A DNA stretch of 15,907 nt, taken from NCBI GenBank assembly GCA_900548595.1, contig URLB01000039.1:1-15907 (forward strand), written 5' to 3'. This DNA comes from an uncultured Eubacteriales bacterium. GTDB taxonomy: Bacteria; Bacillota; Clostridia; Lachnospirales; Anaerotignaceae. Numbering within the stretch: the first letter of the stretch is position 1; every line of letters begins with the position of its first letter. Positions 1 through 6,441 of the stretch are shown here, one piece after another. The position numbers and the translations under genes were made by a program. The notes under the pieces were generated by a model, which saw nothing but the letters and a program-made list of their open reading frames with translations, was not told where the DNA came from and did not search any database.

Positions 1-1
1 T

Positions 2-577
2 TCCGTATGCAAGTGCGGCAACCGCCTGTGCGCCTCCAACCTTGAATATTCTGTCAGCGCCGGCTATTTTTGCAGCGGCAAGTATTATCGGATTAATTTT
101 CCCATCCTTTGCGGGAGAAGTCATTACTATTTCGTCCACGCCCGCTATTTTTGCCGGAACGATATTCATAAGTACTGTAGACGGATAAGCCGCCGTACCT
201 CCGGGGACATAAATTCCCGCTCTTTTAAGAGGCGTAACTTTCTGTCCGAGTACAACCCCGTCGTTTTCGGAAATTATAAAACTGTTTTTAACCTGATGTT
301 TATGATAATTATAAATATTTTGCCTTGCTTTTTTTATAACTTCGATAAAGTGTGGATCTACGCTTGCAAATGCCTCGTTTATTTCCTCCTGCGTTACCTC
401 CAATTTATCGGTATCTGTATTGTCGAATTTCTTACAGTACTTAAAAAGAGCCGCGTCTTTGTTTTTTCTTACATCGGATATTATTTCGGCTACAATATCC
501 TCTACGCCGCTTGCAGCCATTCCTCTGTAAAATATTTCTTCATTTCTTGTTTTGGAATAATCCATTATCTTTATCAT
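2..577 (-). CDS. hisD: Histidinol dehydrogenase, N-terminal part (runs off left edge)
   Basis: Histidinol dehydrogenase carries out the last two steps of histidine synthesis, the NAD-dependent oxidation of histidinol to histidine. About 192 N-terminal residues are visible out of a usual ~430; the zinc-binding and catalytic residues of the C-terminal half lie outside the window. Family signatures seen are RAGIYVPGGTAAYPSTVLMN (about residues 118-137), the following NIVPAKIAGVDEIVM, and KVGGAQAVAALAYG at the cut edge. The ATG at 577-575 overlaps the hisG TGA in an ATGA, a translational coupling arrangement. A GGGGG Shine-Dalgarno-like run lies about 8 bases upstream of the ATG. The gene is third in the hisZ-hisG-hisD operon. 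The frame is open to the edge with no sign of damage. Identification is firm; only the C-terminus is unknown. Confidence 0.95.
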   Translation of the reverse strand, partial: MIKIMDYSKTRNEEIFYRGMAASGVEDIVAEIISDVRKNKDAALFKYCKKFDNTDTDKLEVTQEEINEAFASVDPHFIEVIKKARQNIYNYHKHQVKNSFIISENDGVVLGQKVTPLKRAGIYVPGGTAAYPSTVLMNIVPAKIAGVDEIVMTSPAKDGKINPIILAAAKIAGADRIFKVGGAQAVAALAYG

Positions 578-1221
578 CTGTTATTCCCCCACTCGCCGCA
601 TATAGCGTTAATTTTATTGCAAATATTTATTATTTCTTCATTTTTAAACTTATAGCTTGTTTTATTCGATATAAGTCTTGCGCTTATCGGTAATATTTCT
701 TCGATAACGGCAAGATTGTTTTCCTTAAGAGTAGTTCCCGTCTCCACTATATCTACTATTACATCGCTCATTTTAAGTATAGGCGCTAGCTCTATTGAAC
801 CGTTAAGCTTTATTATATCTATTTGTCTGCTTTTTTCCGCATAAAAATTTTTTGCTATATTGGGAAATTTCGTGGCAACTCTCAGCGTCCTCGCAGTGTT
901 ATCCCTAAATCCGTTAGGCCCTGCCACGCACATTTTGCATTTTCCCATGTTAAGGTCTGCAAGTTCAAAAACGTCAGGTTCATACTCAAGCAATATGTCT
1001 CTGCCTGCAACGCCTATGTCTGCCGCTCCTCTTTCTACATATATTGCCACATCGGAAGGTTTGACCCAAAAATATCTTATCCTGTTTTCTTCATTTTCAA
1101 AAATAAGTTTTCTGTTCGTTTCCAAGATGGAAGGACAGCTGTATCCGGCTTCTTCAAATATTTTATATACGTTTTCCCCAAGCCTTCCCTTTGGAAGTGC
1201 AACGTCAATCCAGTTTTCCAC
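574..1221 (-). CDS. hisG: ATP phosphoribosyltransferase catalytic subunit, short form
   Basis: HisG joins ATP and PRPP to form phosphoribosyl-ATP, the first committed step of histidine synthesis. This is the short form (215 residues with the start chosen) that lacks the C-terminal regulatory domain and works in a complex with HisZ, which is encoded just upstream. Seen in the sequence: ALPKGRLG near the N-terminus, the GRDILLEYEPDV segment, KLNGSIELAP, and the PRPP-binding motif DIVETGTTLKENNL. I prefer the GTG at 1221-1219, one base after the hisZ stop, because an AGGGGG ribosome binding site lies about 10 bases before it. A longer reading from a GTG at 1242 would place that site inside the gene. 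HisG ends in an ATGA overlap with hisD. Family and role are certain; the start is likely. Confidence 0.95.
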   Translation of the reverse strand: MENWIDVALPKGRLGENVYKIFEEAGYSCPSILETNRKLIFENEENRIRYFWVKPSDVAIYVERGAADIGVAGRDILLEYEPDVFELADLNMGKCKMCVAGPNGFRDNTARTLRVATKFPNIAKNFYAEKSRQIDIIKLNGSIELAPILKMSDVIVDIVETGTTLKENNLAVIEEILPISARLISNKTSYKFKNEEIINICNKINAICGEWGNNR

Positions 1222-1222
1222 T

Positions 1223-2320
1223 TTAATCAATCCCCCTTTCACCGATTCTTACAATTCTTTTATACATGCCCTCTGACGGTATTTTACTTAGTACGCATAC
1301 GCTTTCTCCCGATGAGGTAATATTTTCCGCCGTTTTTGCCACAACGTCTTTATCGGCGGTTTCGTCATAGATAATAAGCACGTCTGCGTCATATTCCTCG
1401 CCGTTGTCTTCAAGCCACTCCAACATATCAAGATACAATGCAAATCCTATTGCGCCTGCATTTTTCCCGAGCTTACTCAATAGTTTATCATATCTTCCTC
1501 CCGACAATATATTTGAAGGAATGCCTTCCACATATCCTTTAAATACAATGCCGTTGTAATAACTCATATCATTTATTATCGAAAAGTCTATATTTATATT
1601 ATCGGCACATCCATATACCTTTAACATTCCGTAAACTTCTTCGAGTTCGTCTATAACGGAATCCGTTTTATTATTTATGCTTATTTTTTTCAGTTCCGTA
1701 ATAATTTCTTCAAACGGTCCGTAAAGAGACGCCAGTTTAACGGCTTTTTCCGTAATACTGTTTCCGAGGCCGAATTCCTGACATATTTTTTTAATTCCGA
1801 CAGAATTTTTTGCGCTTACATATGATAAAATGATTTCCCTTTTATTTTCCGTTATATCCTTGAATATTTCCTCGATAAAACCGGTATGAGATATATCAAG
1901 AATATAATTATCCGATATTTCCTTTAAACTTTTTACCGCCAGCATAAGGACTTCTCCGATAGAGTAGGAGTCTATTTTACCCATACATTCAAGTCCTGTC
2001 TGCATAATTTCTTTAAACTCATTTCCGCCTTTTCTTGCTCTGTACACATTTTCGTTGTAATATAATTTTTGCGTGCCTTCGGTCTCCTTGACATTCTTGG
2101 CTATAGATAGGGTAACGTCAGGTTTAAGCGCCATTAGTTTTCCGTTCAAATCGGTAAACGTGATTATATTGCTGTTTAAAAGAAAATTTTTATTTTCGGC
2201 ATACAGGTCGTATTCCTCAAACTTATTCATTTTATATTGTCTGTATCCGAACTTTTTATAAAGATTTTTAAATTTCAGTATCGCTTCTTCATCATTTTTA
2301 ATATATCTTCTCTCAGTCAT
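1223..2320 (-). CDS. hisZ: ATP phosphoribosyltransferase regulatory subunit (HisRS paralogue)
   Basis: HisZ is a catalytically inactive paralogue of histidyl-tRNA synthetase. It binds short HisG, is required for its activity, and carries histidine feedback inhibition. The 365-residue protein shows class II synthetase core features: FTDLNGKLMALKPDVT (motif 1/2 region), NVYRARKGGNEFKEIMQTGL, and GGRYDKLLSKLGKNAGAIGF near residue 280. It lacks the HisRS anticodon-binding domain, and it sits directly before short-form hisG; both points argue for HisZ over HisS. The ATG at 2320-2318 is preferred over a GTG nine bases upstream, because a GGGGG site lies about 8 bases before the ATG and overlaps the alternative start. 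The gene is first in the operon, about 24 bases from the predicted transcription start. Its last codons carry the hisG ribosome binding site, so the two should be coupled. Confidence 0.93.
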   Translation of the reverse strand: MTERRYIKNDEEAILKFKNLYKKFGYRQYKMNKFEEYDLYAENKNFLLNSNIITFTDLNGKLMALKPDVTLSIAKNVKETEGTQKLYYNENVYRARKGGNEFKEIMQTGLECMGKIDSYSIGEVLMLAVKSLKEISDNYILDISHTGFIEEIFKDITENKREIILSYVSAKNSVGIKKICQEFGLGNSITEKAVKLASLYGPFEEIITELKKISINNKTDSVIDELEEVYGMLKVYGCADNINIDFSIINDMSYYNGIVFKGYVEGIPSNILSGGRYDKLLSKLGKNAGAIGFALYLDMLEWLEDNGEEYDADVLIIYDETADKDVVAKTAENITSSGESVCVLSKIPSEGMYKRIVRIGERGID

Positions 2321-2350
2321 AATGCGCACCCCCGTTCTTTAATGAAATTA

Positions 2351-2379
2351 ATTATATTACACTTTAGCATGGTAGTCAA
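2351..2379 (-). promoter_or_regulatory. Sigma-A-like promoter of the his operon
   Basis: On the minus strand, TTGACT (2379-2374) and TATAAT (2356-2351) are separated by exactly 17 bases, close to the housekeeping consensus. The predicted start is near 2344, leaving a leader of only about 24 bases before hisZ. That is too short for a T-box or peptide attenuator, so any histidine control should act at the promoter or through HisZ feedback. Confidence 0.8.
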
Positions 2380-2387
2380 GTAAAGTG
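2360..2387. promoter_or_regulatory. Inverted repeat over the his promoter, candidate operator
   Basis: CACTTTA (2360-2366) and TAAAGTG (2381-2387) are perfect 7-base complements around a 14-base centre. They bracket the -35 box and reach into the spacer of the his promoter, a good place for a repressor. The binding protein is not evident from this window; a histidine-responsive TrpR-family regulator is known in Firmicutes, but I cannot match its site from memory. Chance occurrence in AT-rich DNA is possible. Confidence 0.35.
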
Positions 2388-2400
2388 AAAAATATTTTTA

Positions 2401-2429
2401 TTGATAAATAAGCATATTAACACTATAAT
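2401..2429 (+). promoter_or_regulatory. Sigma-A-like promoter of the DUF308 gene
   Basis: TTGATA (2401-2406), a 17-base spacer and a perfect TATAAT (2424-2429) point toward the plus-strand gene at 2471. Transcription should start near 2436. The 9-base string CACTATAAT, which contains the -10 box, recurs at 2444-2452. The promoter is divergent from the his promoter 22 bases to the left. Confidence 0.75.
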
Positions 2430-2452
2430 AAAAGTTATTAAATCACTATAAT
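2421..2452 (+). repeat. Direct repeat of CACTATAAT upstream of the DUF308 gene
   Basis: CACTATAAT occurs at 2421-2429 (containing the -10 box) and again at 2444-2452, 23 bases apart, about two helix turns. It could be a second -10 box or a binding site, but no suitable -35 box pairs with the second copy. Confidence 0.3.
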
Positions 2453-2470
2453 GAAAGCAGGCGAAATATT

Positions 2471-3139
2471 ATGGATCTCATAAGAAGGGCTTTAGGTGCA
2501 TACTTTACTTTTGCACTTATTTTTGTAGTATTAGGCATTTGTTTTTTGGCATGGCCGCAGACTTCTATGATGACTGTTTGCTACATTTTAGGCGCCGTAA
2601 CATTGGCGTGGGGACTTGTAAAAATCTCGGGGTTTGTAAAAAACAAAGATAAAAATAAGAGCTTTTCATTTCAATTCAGTTTAATAATAGGAATATTTTT
2701 AACTATAGCAGGCGCTTTGTTAATTGTTTTTCCCAGATTTATACTCCCTGTCATCCCTATAATAATGGGCATAATGTTAACTGCCGATGGCATACACAAA
2801 CTGAAGGTGGGTTTTGACGCTAAAGCAATTGGACACGGTAAGTGGTGGTTGATAGAAATACTGGCTGTTATTACAGCCGTGTTCGGCTTTTGCCTTATAA
2901 TAAATAATTCGGCAGCCACAACTGCTATAATTGTATTTCTTGGACTTTCTCTTCTTATAGACGGGGTACAGAATATTATAGTTATAGTAAGCACATTCAA
3001 ACTAATGAGCCAAATGAACGCAGAAGAAAAAGCTCGGGAAGAATTTAAAAACGATGATATTCCAAACGCACCATATACAGATGAAAATCCGGAAAAAATC
3101 AATCCCGACGATATGATAATTGAGGATAAAAAAGATTAA
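2471..3139 (+). CDS. DUF308/HdeD-like six-helix membrane protein
   Basis: A 222-residue integral membrane protein with six predicted helices in three pairs, roughly 8-28, 33-54, 68-86, 91-108, 125-143 and 148-172. A hydrophilic acidic tail follows (about 180-222, rich in Glu, Asp and Asn). The paired-helix layout with small, Gly-rich turns (LGICFLAWP, AGALLIVFP, VFGFCLIIN) is typical of the DUF308 family, which includes E. coli HdeD, an acid-resistance-linked membrane protein; the biochemical role of the family is unknown. The start is the ATG at 2471, with a weak AGGCG ribosome binding site. It is the only plus-strand gene here. It has its own promoter and terminator and no operon partner, so context adds nothing about function. 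Family assignment is good; function is open. Confidence 0.8.
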   Translation: MDLIRRALGAYFTFALIFVVLGICFLAWPQTSMMTVCYILGAVTLAWGLVKISGFVKNKDKNKSFSFQFSLIIGIFLTIAGALLIVFPRFILPVIPIIMGIMLTADGIHKLKVGFDAKAIGHGKWWLIEILAVITAVFGFCLIINNSAATTAIIVFLGLSLLIDGVQNIIVIVSTFKLMSQMNAEEKAREEFKNDDIPNAPYTDENPEKINPDDMIIEDKKD

Positions 3140-3143
3140 AAAT

Positions 3144-3174
3144 AGAGGCAGACCAATAGGTCTGCCTTGTTTTT
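3144..3174. terminator. Bidirectional terminator between DUF308 gene and panD
   Basis: The perfect 8-bp stem GGCAGACC/GGTCTGCC (3147-3154 and 3159-3166) has an AATA loop. It is followed by TTGTTTTT on the plus strand, and by TCTATTTTT and a later T run on the minus strand. It lies between two converging genes: five bases after the plus-strand stop and just past the panD stop. It therefore probably ends both transcripts. Confidence 0.85.
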
Positions 3175-3562
3175 ACATATCTTCCAGTCGTCCGTGTTTT
3201 TCATATCTTGTTATACGGCTGATTTTGTTGTCATCATCTACAAATACTACTTTCGGAGGATTTTCCGTAACTTCTTCGGGATTCATAAGCGCATAACTCA
3301 TTATAATTATTTTATCTCCTTCCGAAACGCACCTTGCGGCTGCTCCGTTAAGACATATCATTCCGCTGCCCTCTTCTCCGGCTATCGTATAGGTTGAAAA
3401 TCTGTTTCCGTTATTTACGTCCACAATCTGCACTTCCTCATATTCCAATATTCCCGAGGCGTCCAAAAGTTCTTTATCAACCGTTATACTCCCTACATAG
3501 TCAAGCGCTGCCTGTTTAACTGTCGCACGATGGATTTTTGACTTCAATACTCTTAACTGCAT
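3173..3562 (-). CDS. panD: Aspartate 1-decarboxylase proenzyme
   Basis: PanD decarboxylates L-aspartate to beta-alanine, which PanC joins to pantoate. It is a pyruvoyl enzyme made by self-cleavage of a proenzyme. The cleavage pair is visible as Gly24-Ser25 within DYVGSITVD, so mature processing would give a short beta chain and an alpha chain starting with the Ser-derived pyruvoyl group. Other family marks are MQLRVLKSKIHRATV at the N-terminus (with Lys9), TYTIAGEEGSG around Tyr58, and NGAAAR near 73-78. The length of 129 residues is normal. A GGAGG site precedes the ATG, and the gap to panC is 18 bases. It is the last gene of panG-panB-panC-panD and ends at the shared terminator. No maturation factor (PanZ) is seen, as expected for this lineage. 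Confidence 0.97.
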   Translation of the reverse strand: MQLRVLKSKIHRATVKQAALDYVGSITVDKELLDASGILEYEEVQIVDVNNGNRFSTYTIAGEEGSGMICLNGAAARCVSEGDKIIIMSYALMNPEEVTENPPKVVFVDDDNKISRITRYEKHGRLEDM

Positions 3563-3580
3563 TTTAATTTCCTCCGAATG

Positions 3581-4426
3581 TTATTTTTCAAAAATAAAAT
3601 TATCTATCAATCTTGTCTTTCCTATATAAACAGCCATTGCTACAAGCACAGCTCCGTCCATTTTTTTTACGGGTTTTATGCTTATAGCGTCTACTGCCTC
3701 CACATAATCTATCCTTGCCATAGGCTCCGTATTGATAAGCTCTTTCATTTTGCTTACAATTTTTTCTGCATCATTTTCGCCGCTTTTTGCCATATCTTCT
3801 CCGAGTTTTACGGCTTTACTTAATATTAATGCCGCTTTTCTCTCTTCACTGCCTAAATAAGTATTTCTTGAACTTTTTGCAAGACCGTCGGCTTCTCTTA
3901 TTATAGGGCATCCGACAATCTGTACATCAAAGTTAAGGTCTCTTACCATTCTTTTTATTATTGCAAGCTGCTGTGCGTCTTTCTGTCCGAAATACGCACG
4001 ATCCGGTTTTACAATGTTAAAAAGTTTTGATACGACAGTACAAACTCCTTTAAAATGAATAGGTCTGCTTTTTCCGCAAAGCTCATCGGAAAGAGAATTT
4101 ATATTAACATAAGCCTCGCAGTCATCATAATACATTTCACTTGGTTCGGGATTAAAAATCAGAGCGGCTCCGGCTTTTTCACATAATTCGGCATCACGGT
4201 TTATATCACGCGGATATGCTTCCAAATCTTCACTGGGTCCGAACTGCGTTGGGTTTACAAAATCGCTTACAACTACTCTATCGTTTTCCGACACTGCTCT
4301 ATCTATAAGACTTTTATGTCCTTCATGCAGAAAACCCATAGTTGGCACAAGACCTACCGACATGCCTTCAGCTCTCCACTGCGATGTAATATTTCTGACC
4401 TCTTCTATTGTTTTTACAATTTTCAT
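3581..4426 (-). CDS. panC: Pantothenate synthetase (pantoate--beta-alanine ligase)
   Basis: PanC activates pantoate with ATP and condenses it with beta-alanine to form pantothenate. The 281-residue product has the HxGH nucleotide-binding motif as His34-Glu-Gly-His37 in VPTMGFLHEGHKSL. It also has FVNPTQFGPSEDL, the YFGQKDAQQ segment, and the KMSKS-equivalent loop around AKSSRNTYL. Length matches the family. The reading frame is open 37 codons further upstream, but the ATG at 4426 matches the usual N-terminus and follows an AAAGGAG site by about 8 bases. The gap to the upstream panB is 16 bases, so the genes are co-transcribed. All active-site motifs are intact. Confidence 0.97.
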   Translation of the reverse strand: MKIVKTIEEVRNITSQWRAEGMSVGLVPTMGFLHEGHKSLIDRAVSENDRVVVSDFVNPTQFGPSEDLEAYPRDINRDAELCEKAGAALIFNPEPSEMYYDDCEAYVNINSLSDELCGKSRPIHFKGVCTVVSKLFNIVKPDRAYFGQKDAQQLAIIKRMVRDLNFDVQIVGCPIIREADGLAKSSRNTYLGSEERKAALILSKAVKLGEDMAKSGENDAEKIVSKMKELINTEPMARIDYVEAVDAISIKPVKKMDGAVLVAMAVYIGKTRLIDNFIFEK

Positions 4427-4442
4427 ATTAATCTCCTTTAAA

Positions 4443-5270
4443 TCAATACAGTTTGTTGATGACGTCTTCCGATATTTTAAATGTATGTTCATCCGCAGGG
4501 AAAGAACCGTCTTTTGTTTCCTCAATATATTTTTCAAATGCCGCTTTCATTACATCTCCGATTTCCGCGTACTTCTTTACAAATTTCGGTGTAAAATCGG
4601 AGAACATACCAAGCATATCTTGGTAAACCAAAATTTGTCCGTCGCAGCCTGCTCCTGCTCCTATTCCTATGGTAGGTATATTTACGCTTTTTGAAATCAA
4701 TTCCGCTAGTTTTGCCGGAACACACTCCAAAACAATAGAAAAAGCGCCTGCTTCTTCCACAGCCTTTGCCTCTTCAATAAGCTTTCTTGCGGCATCCTCA
4801 CTCTTTCCCTGAACCTTAAATCCACCGAATGCATTAACCGATTGTGGAGTAAGACCTATATGCGCCATAACCGGAATTGATGCCTGAGTAATAGCTTTTA
4901 TTTGCGGACAAACCGCCACTCCTCCTTCCAGCTTTACCGCATGACATCTTCCCTCTTTCATCAATCTTCCTGCATTTCTTACAGCTTCTTCCACAGATAC
5001 CTGGTAAGACATAAACGGCATGTCGCCTACAACCAATGCATTTTTAGCTCCTCTGCATACAGCTGCCGTATGATGAATCATGTCCTCCATAGTAACTGAT
5101 AAAGTATCTTCGTATCCGAGCATTACCATACCGAGGGAATCCCCGACAAGTATACCGTTAATGCCGGACGAATCCACTAACTTTGCCGTTGAATAGTCAT
5201 AGGCAGTAAGCATTGTTATTTTGTCTCCGTTTGCTTTCTGTTCTTTAAAGGTGGATACTGTGTTTTTCAT
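4443..5270 (-). CDS. panB: 3-methyl-2-oxobutanoate hydroxymethyltransferase
   Basis: PanB transfers a hydroxymethyl group from methylene-tetrahydrofolate to alpha-ketoisovalerate, giving ketopantoate. The 275-residue protein shows the (beta/alpha)8 family motifs: MLTAYDYSTAKL, VGDSLGMVMLGYEDT with metal ligand Asp44, GDMPFMSY with Asp83, KLEGG with Glu115, AHIGLTPQ, and LECVP with the catalytic Glu182. GIGAGAGCDGQILVYQD follows. The length is standard. The ATG at 5270 follows a GGAGG site by about 9 bases. That site lies inside the 3' end of panG, and the two genes overlap by 26 bases, which suggests coupled translation. PanG then uses PanB's product. Confidence 0.97.
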   Translation of the reverse strand: MKNTVSTFKEQKANGDKITMLTAYDYSTAKLVDSSGINGILVGDSLGMVMLGYEDTLSVTMEDMIHHTAAVCRGAKNALVVGDMPFMSYQVSVEEAVRNAGRLMKEGRCHAVKLEGGVAVCPQIKAITQASIPVMAHIGLTPQSVNAFGGFKVQGKSEDAARKLIEEAKAVEEAGAFSIVLECVPAKLAELISKSVNIPTIGIGAGAGCDGQILVYQDMLGMFSDFTPKFVKKYAEIGDVMKAAFEKYIEETKDGSFPADEHTFKISEDVINKLY

Positions 5271-6114
5271 TTTCTATTACCTCCGTCATCTCAGTATAAT
5301 CACGCTGCAAATGTTTTCTTTTGGCTATATCAATGAGTTTCTCCGACAATAATATGTATGCCATGCGGTCTTCATTATCATTTTCAAGAGCTGCAATATG
5401 ATTCTTAACGGTCAAAACGTCATTTCTCTCCACAGGTCCCGTCAACGCCGAAACAGTATCGGTTGTCCGTATAGAATTCACGTTCCCCACAAACAGAGGC
5501 ATAAGCGCCTGTTGTGCTTCCGTCTCGGAAAAACCGCATTTTTGCAGCATATCAGCTCCTATGGAAAACAATCCCGTAACAAGATTGCTGACAACTACAG
5601 CTCCGCAATGATAGAGATATTTATTATCCCTCGTTGTTACAATTACTTTGTTTCCGGCATTTTCAAAAATACTTTTCATTTCTGATAAGTGATTTTGACT
5701 GCCTTCGATTGTAAAAAAAGCTTGTTTCAGTTTTTCCCATGAATTGTATTTGTCATTGATAGCATATAGCGGATGTATCGAATAGACGCTGGCGCCCAAT
5801 TTTTCACCATTAAAAAAAACGGCCGATGATATCGAGCCGCTGCAATGACAAATATTTTTATTTTTAACATCAAGATTCTGCATATAATCCCATATTTCCC
5901 CTATTGTTCCGTCGGGAACCGTAACGAAAATGGTATCACTGTCGTTTAATAATTCAGTAATACTGTTATATGATCTTGTCTTGGTAAAATCTGCTGCTGA
6001 TTTAGCTGAAATCGGTGATTTACTGTAGTATCCTGTTACAGTAATCCCATTAGCCGTAAGGTATTTACCGAGGGAAAATCCCACTTTTCCCGCTCCAATA
6101 AATCCTGCTTTCAT
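5245..6114 (-). CDS. panG: Rossmann/DUF2520 protein, likely ketopantoate reductase PanG
   Basis: A 289-residue two-domain protein. The N-terminal Rossmann fold carries Gly7-x-Gly9-x-x-Gly12 (FIGAGKVG) for NAD(P)H. The C-terminal helical part has DUF2520 marks: HCSGSISS (90-97), SIHPLYA (112-118), a Lys165-containing DNKYLYHCGAVVVSN, and ALTGPVERND (223-232). DUF2520 reductases include PanG of Francisella, reported as an alternative ketopantoate reductase unrelated in detail to PanE. Here no panE is present, and the gene heads panBCD and overlaps panB by 26 bases, so reduction of ketopantoate to pantoate is the obvious role. That role is inferred from family and context. The ATG at 6114, about 8 bases after AAAGGAG, is preferred over a TTG 18 bases upstream. 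Confidence 0.85.
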   Translation of the reverse strand: MKAGFIGAGKVGFSLGKYLTANGITVTGYYSKSPISAKSAADFTKTRSYNSITELLNDSDTIFVTVPDGTIGEIWDYMQNLDVKNKNICHCSGSISSAVFFNGEKLGASVYSIHPLYAINDKYNSWEKLKQAFFTIEGSQNHLSEMKSIFENAGNKVIVTTRDNKYLYHCGAVVVSNLVTGLFSIGADMLQKCGFSETEAQQALMPLFVGNVNSIRTTDTVSALTGPVERNDVLTVKNHIAALENDNEDRMAYILLSEKLIDIAKRKHLQRDYTEMTEVIENEKHSIHL

Positions 6115-6233
6115 ACCGTTCACTCCTTTCAATAAGGTAGCGACAGTGTTTAAATCTGCAAAGTCTTGTGAGGTATCGTTAAAAAATACAATCCTCTATG
6201 TTTAAAAATAAAAAATTTGCGGTACAGCTTCTT

Positions 6234-6250
6234 TACGAATACTATCCGTA
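6234..6250. repeat. 17-bp imperfect palindrome upstream of panG
   Basis: TACGAATACTATCCGTA reads as its own reverse complement except for one mismatched pair and the centre base. The tight centre argues for a protein-binding site in DNA rather than an RNA hairpin. It lies about 120 bases before panG, downstream of the candidate promoter. Its function is unknown. Confidence 0.4.
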
Positions 6251-6262
6251 TATCAATATATC

Positions 6263-6296
6263 ACTATATTATATTTTTGTATAGTAATAAATTAAA
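6263..6296 (-). promoter_or_regulatory. Weak candidate panG promoter inside an inverted repeat
   Basis: On the minus strand a perfect TATAAT (6273-6268) lies 17 bases from a poor -35 box, TTTAAT (6296-6291). The -10 box sits inside the inverted repeat ACTATA/TATAGT (6263-6268 and 6280-6285, 11-base centre), as an operator might. The region is so AT-rich that both could be chance, but the panG operon needs a promoter after the terminator at 6361 and this is the best I see. Confidence 0.35.
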
Positions 6297-6360
6297 TTTT
6301 TTAATTAAAATCCTATTTCCGTTTATCTTTGTTTCGCTTTCAGACTTGATATTTTGTAAC

Positions 6361-6398
6361 AAAAAATACCCTGTATTAACATAATACAAGGTATCTTT
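6361..6398 (-). terminator. Terminator after the omega-amidase operon
   Basis: On the minus strand an 11-bp stem (6393-6383 with 6377-6367, one G-U pair) closes a 5-base ATGTT loop. It is followed directly by TATTTTTTG. Outer A-T pairs can extend the stem. It lies about 45 bases past the amidase stop and separates this operon from panG. Confidence 0.8.
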
Positions 6399-6441
6399 AT
6401 GTATATTATTATAATTGATGTTTACGGAAACTATAGATGTA

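Larger units (their letters stand above)
6115..6441. other. Gene-free AT-rich region between omega-amidase gene and panG
   Basis: This 327-bp stretch holds no credible gene; a 63-codon open frame at 6264-6455 is AT-driven, has no ribosome binding site and overlaps the amidase end antisense to nothing useful. It contains the amidase terminator (6361-6398), a weak candidate panG promoter with an inverted repeat (6263-6296), a second palindrome (6234-6250), and a panG leader of perhaps 145 bases. I do not recognise a known riboswitch class in the leader. Confidence 0.6.

Noticed and set aside
296..693. Plus-strand open frames across the start of hisD and the hisG end
   Set aside because: They lie antisense to clear his genes, lack ribosome binding sites and show AT-driven Phe/Tyr/Ile-rich composition with no family likeness. 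The same holds for the other plus-strand frames opposite hisG, panB, panC, the amidase, MATE, PBP and SEDS genes.
1222..1242. Longer hisG start at the GTG at 1242
   Set aside because: It would put the AGGGGG ribosome binding site inside the gene and add seven residues not typical of the family; the GTG at 1221 has proper spacing.
2330..2470. Possible T-box or histidine attenuator before hisZ
   Set aside because: The promoter leaves only about 24 bases of leader, with no room for a T-box specifier loop and antiterminator, and no run of His codons is present.
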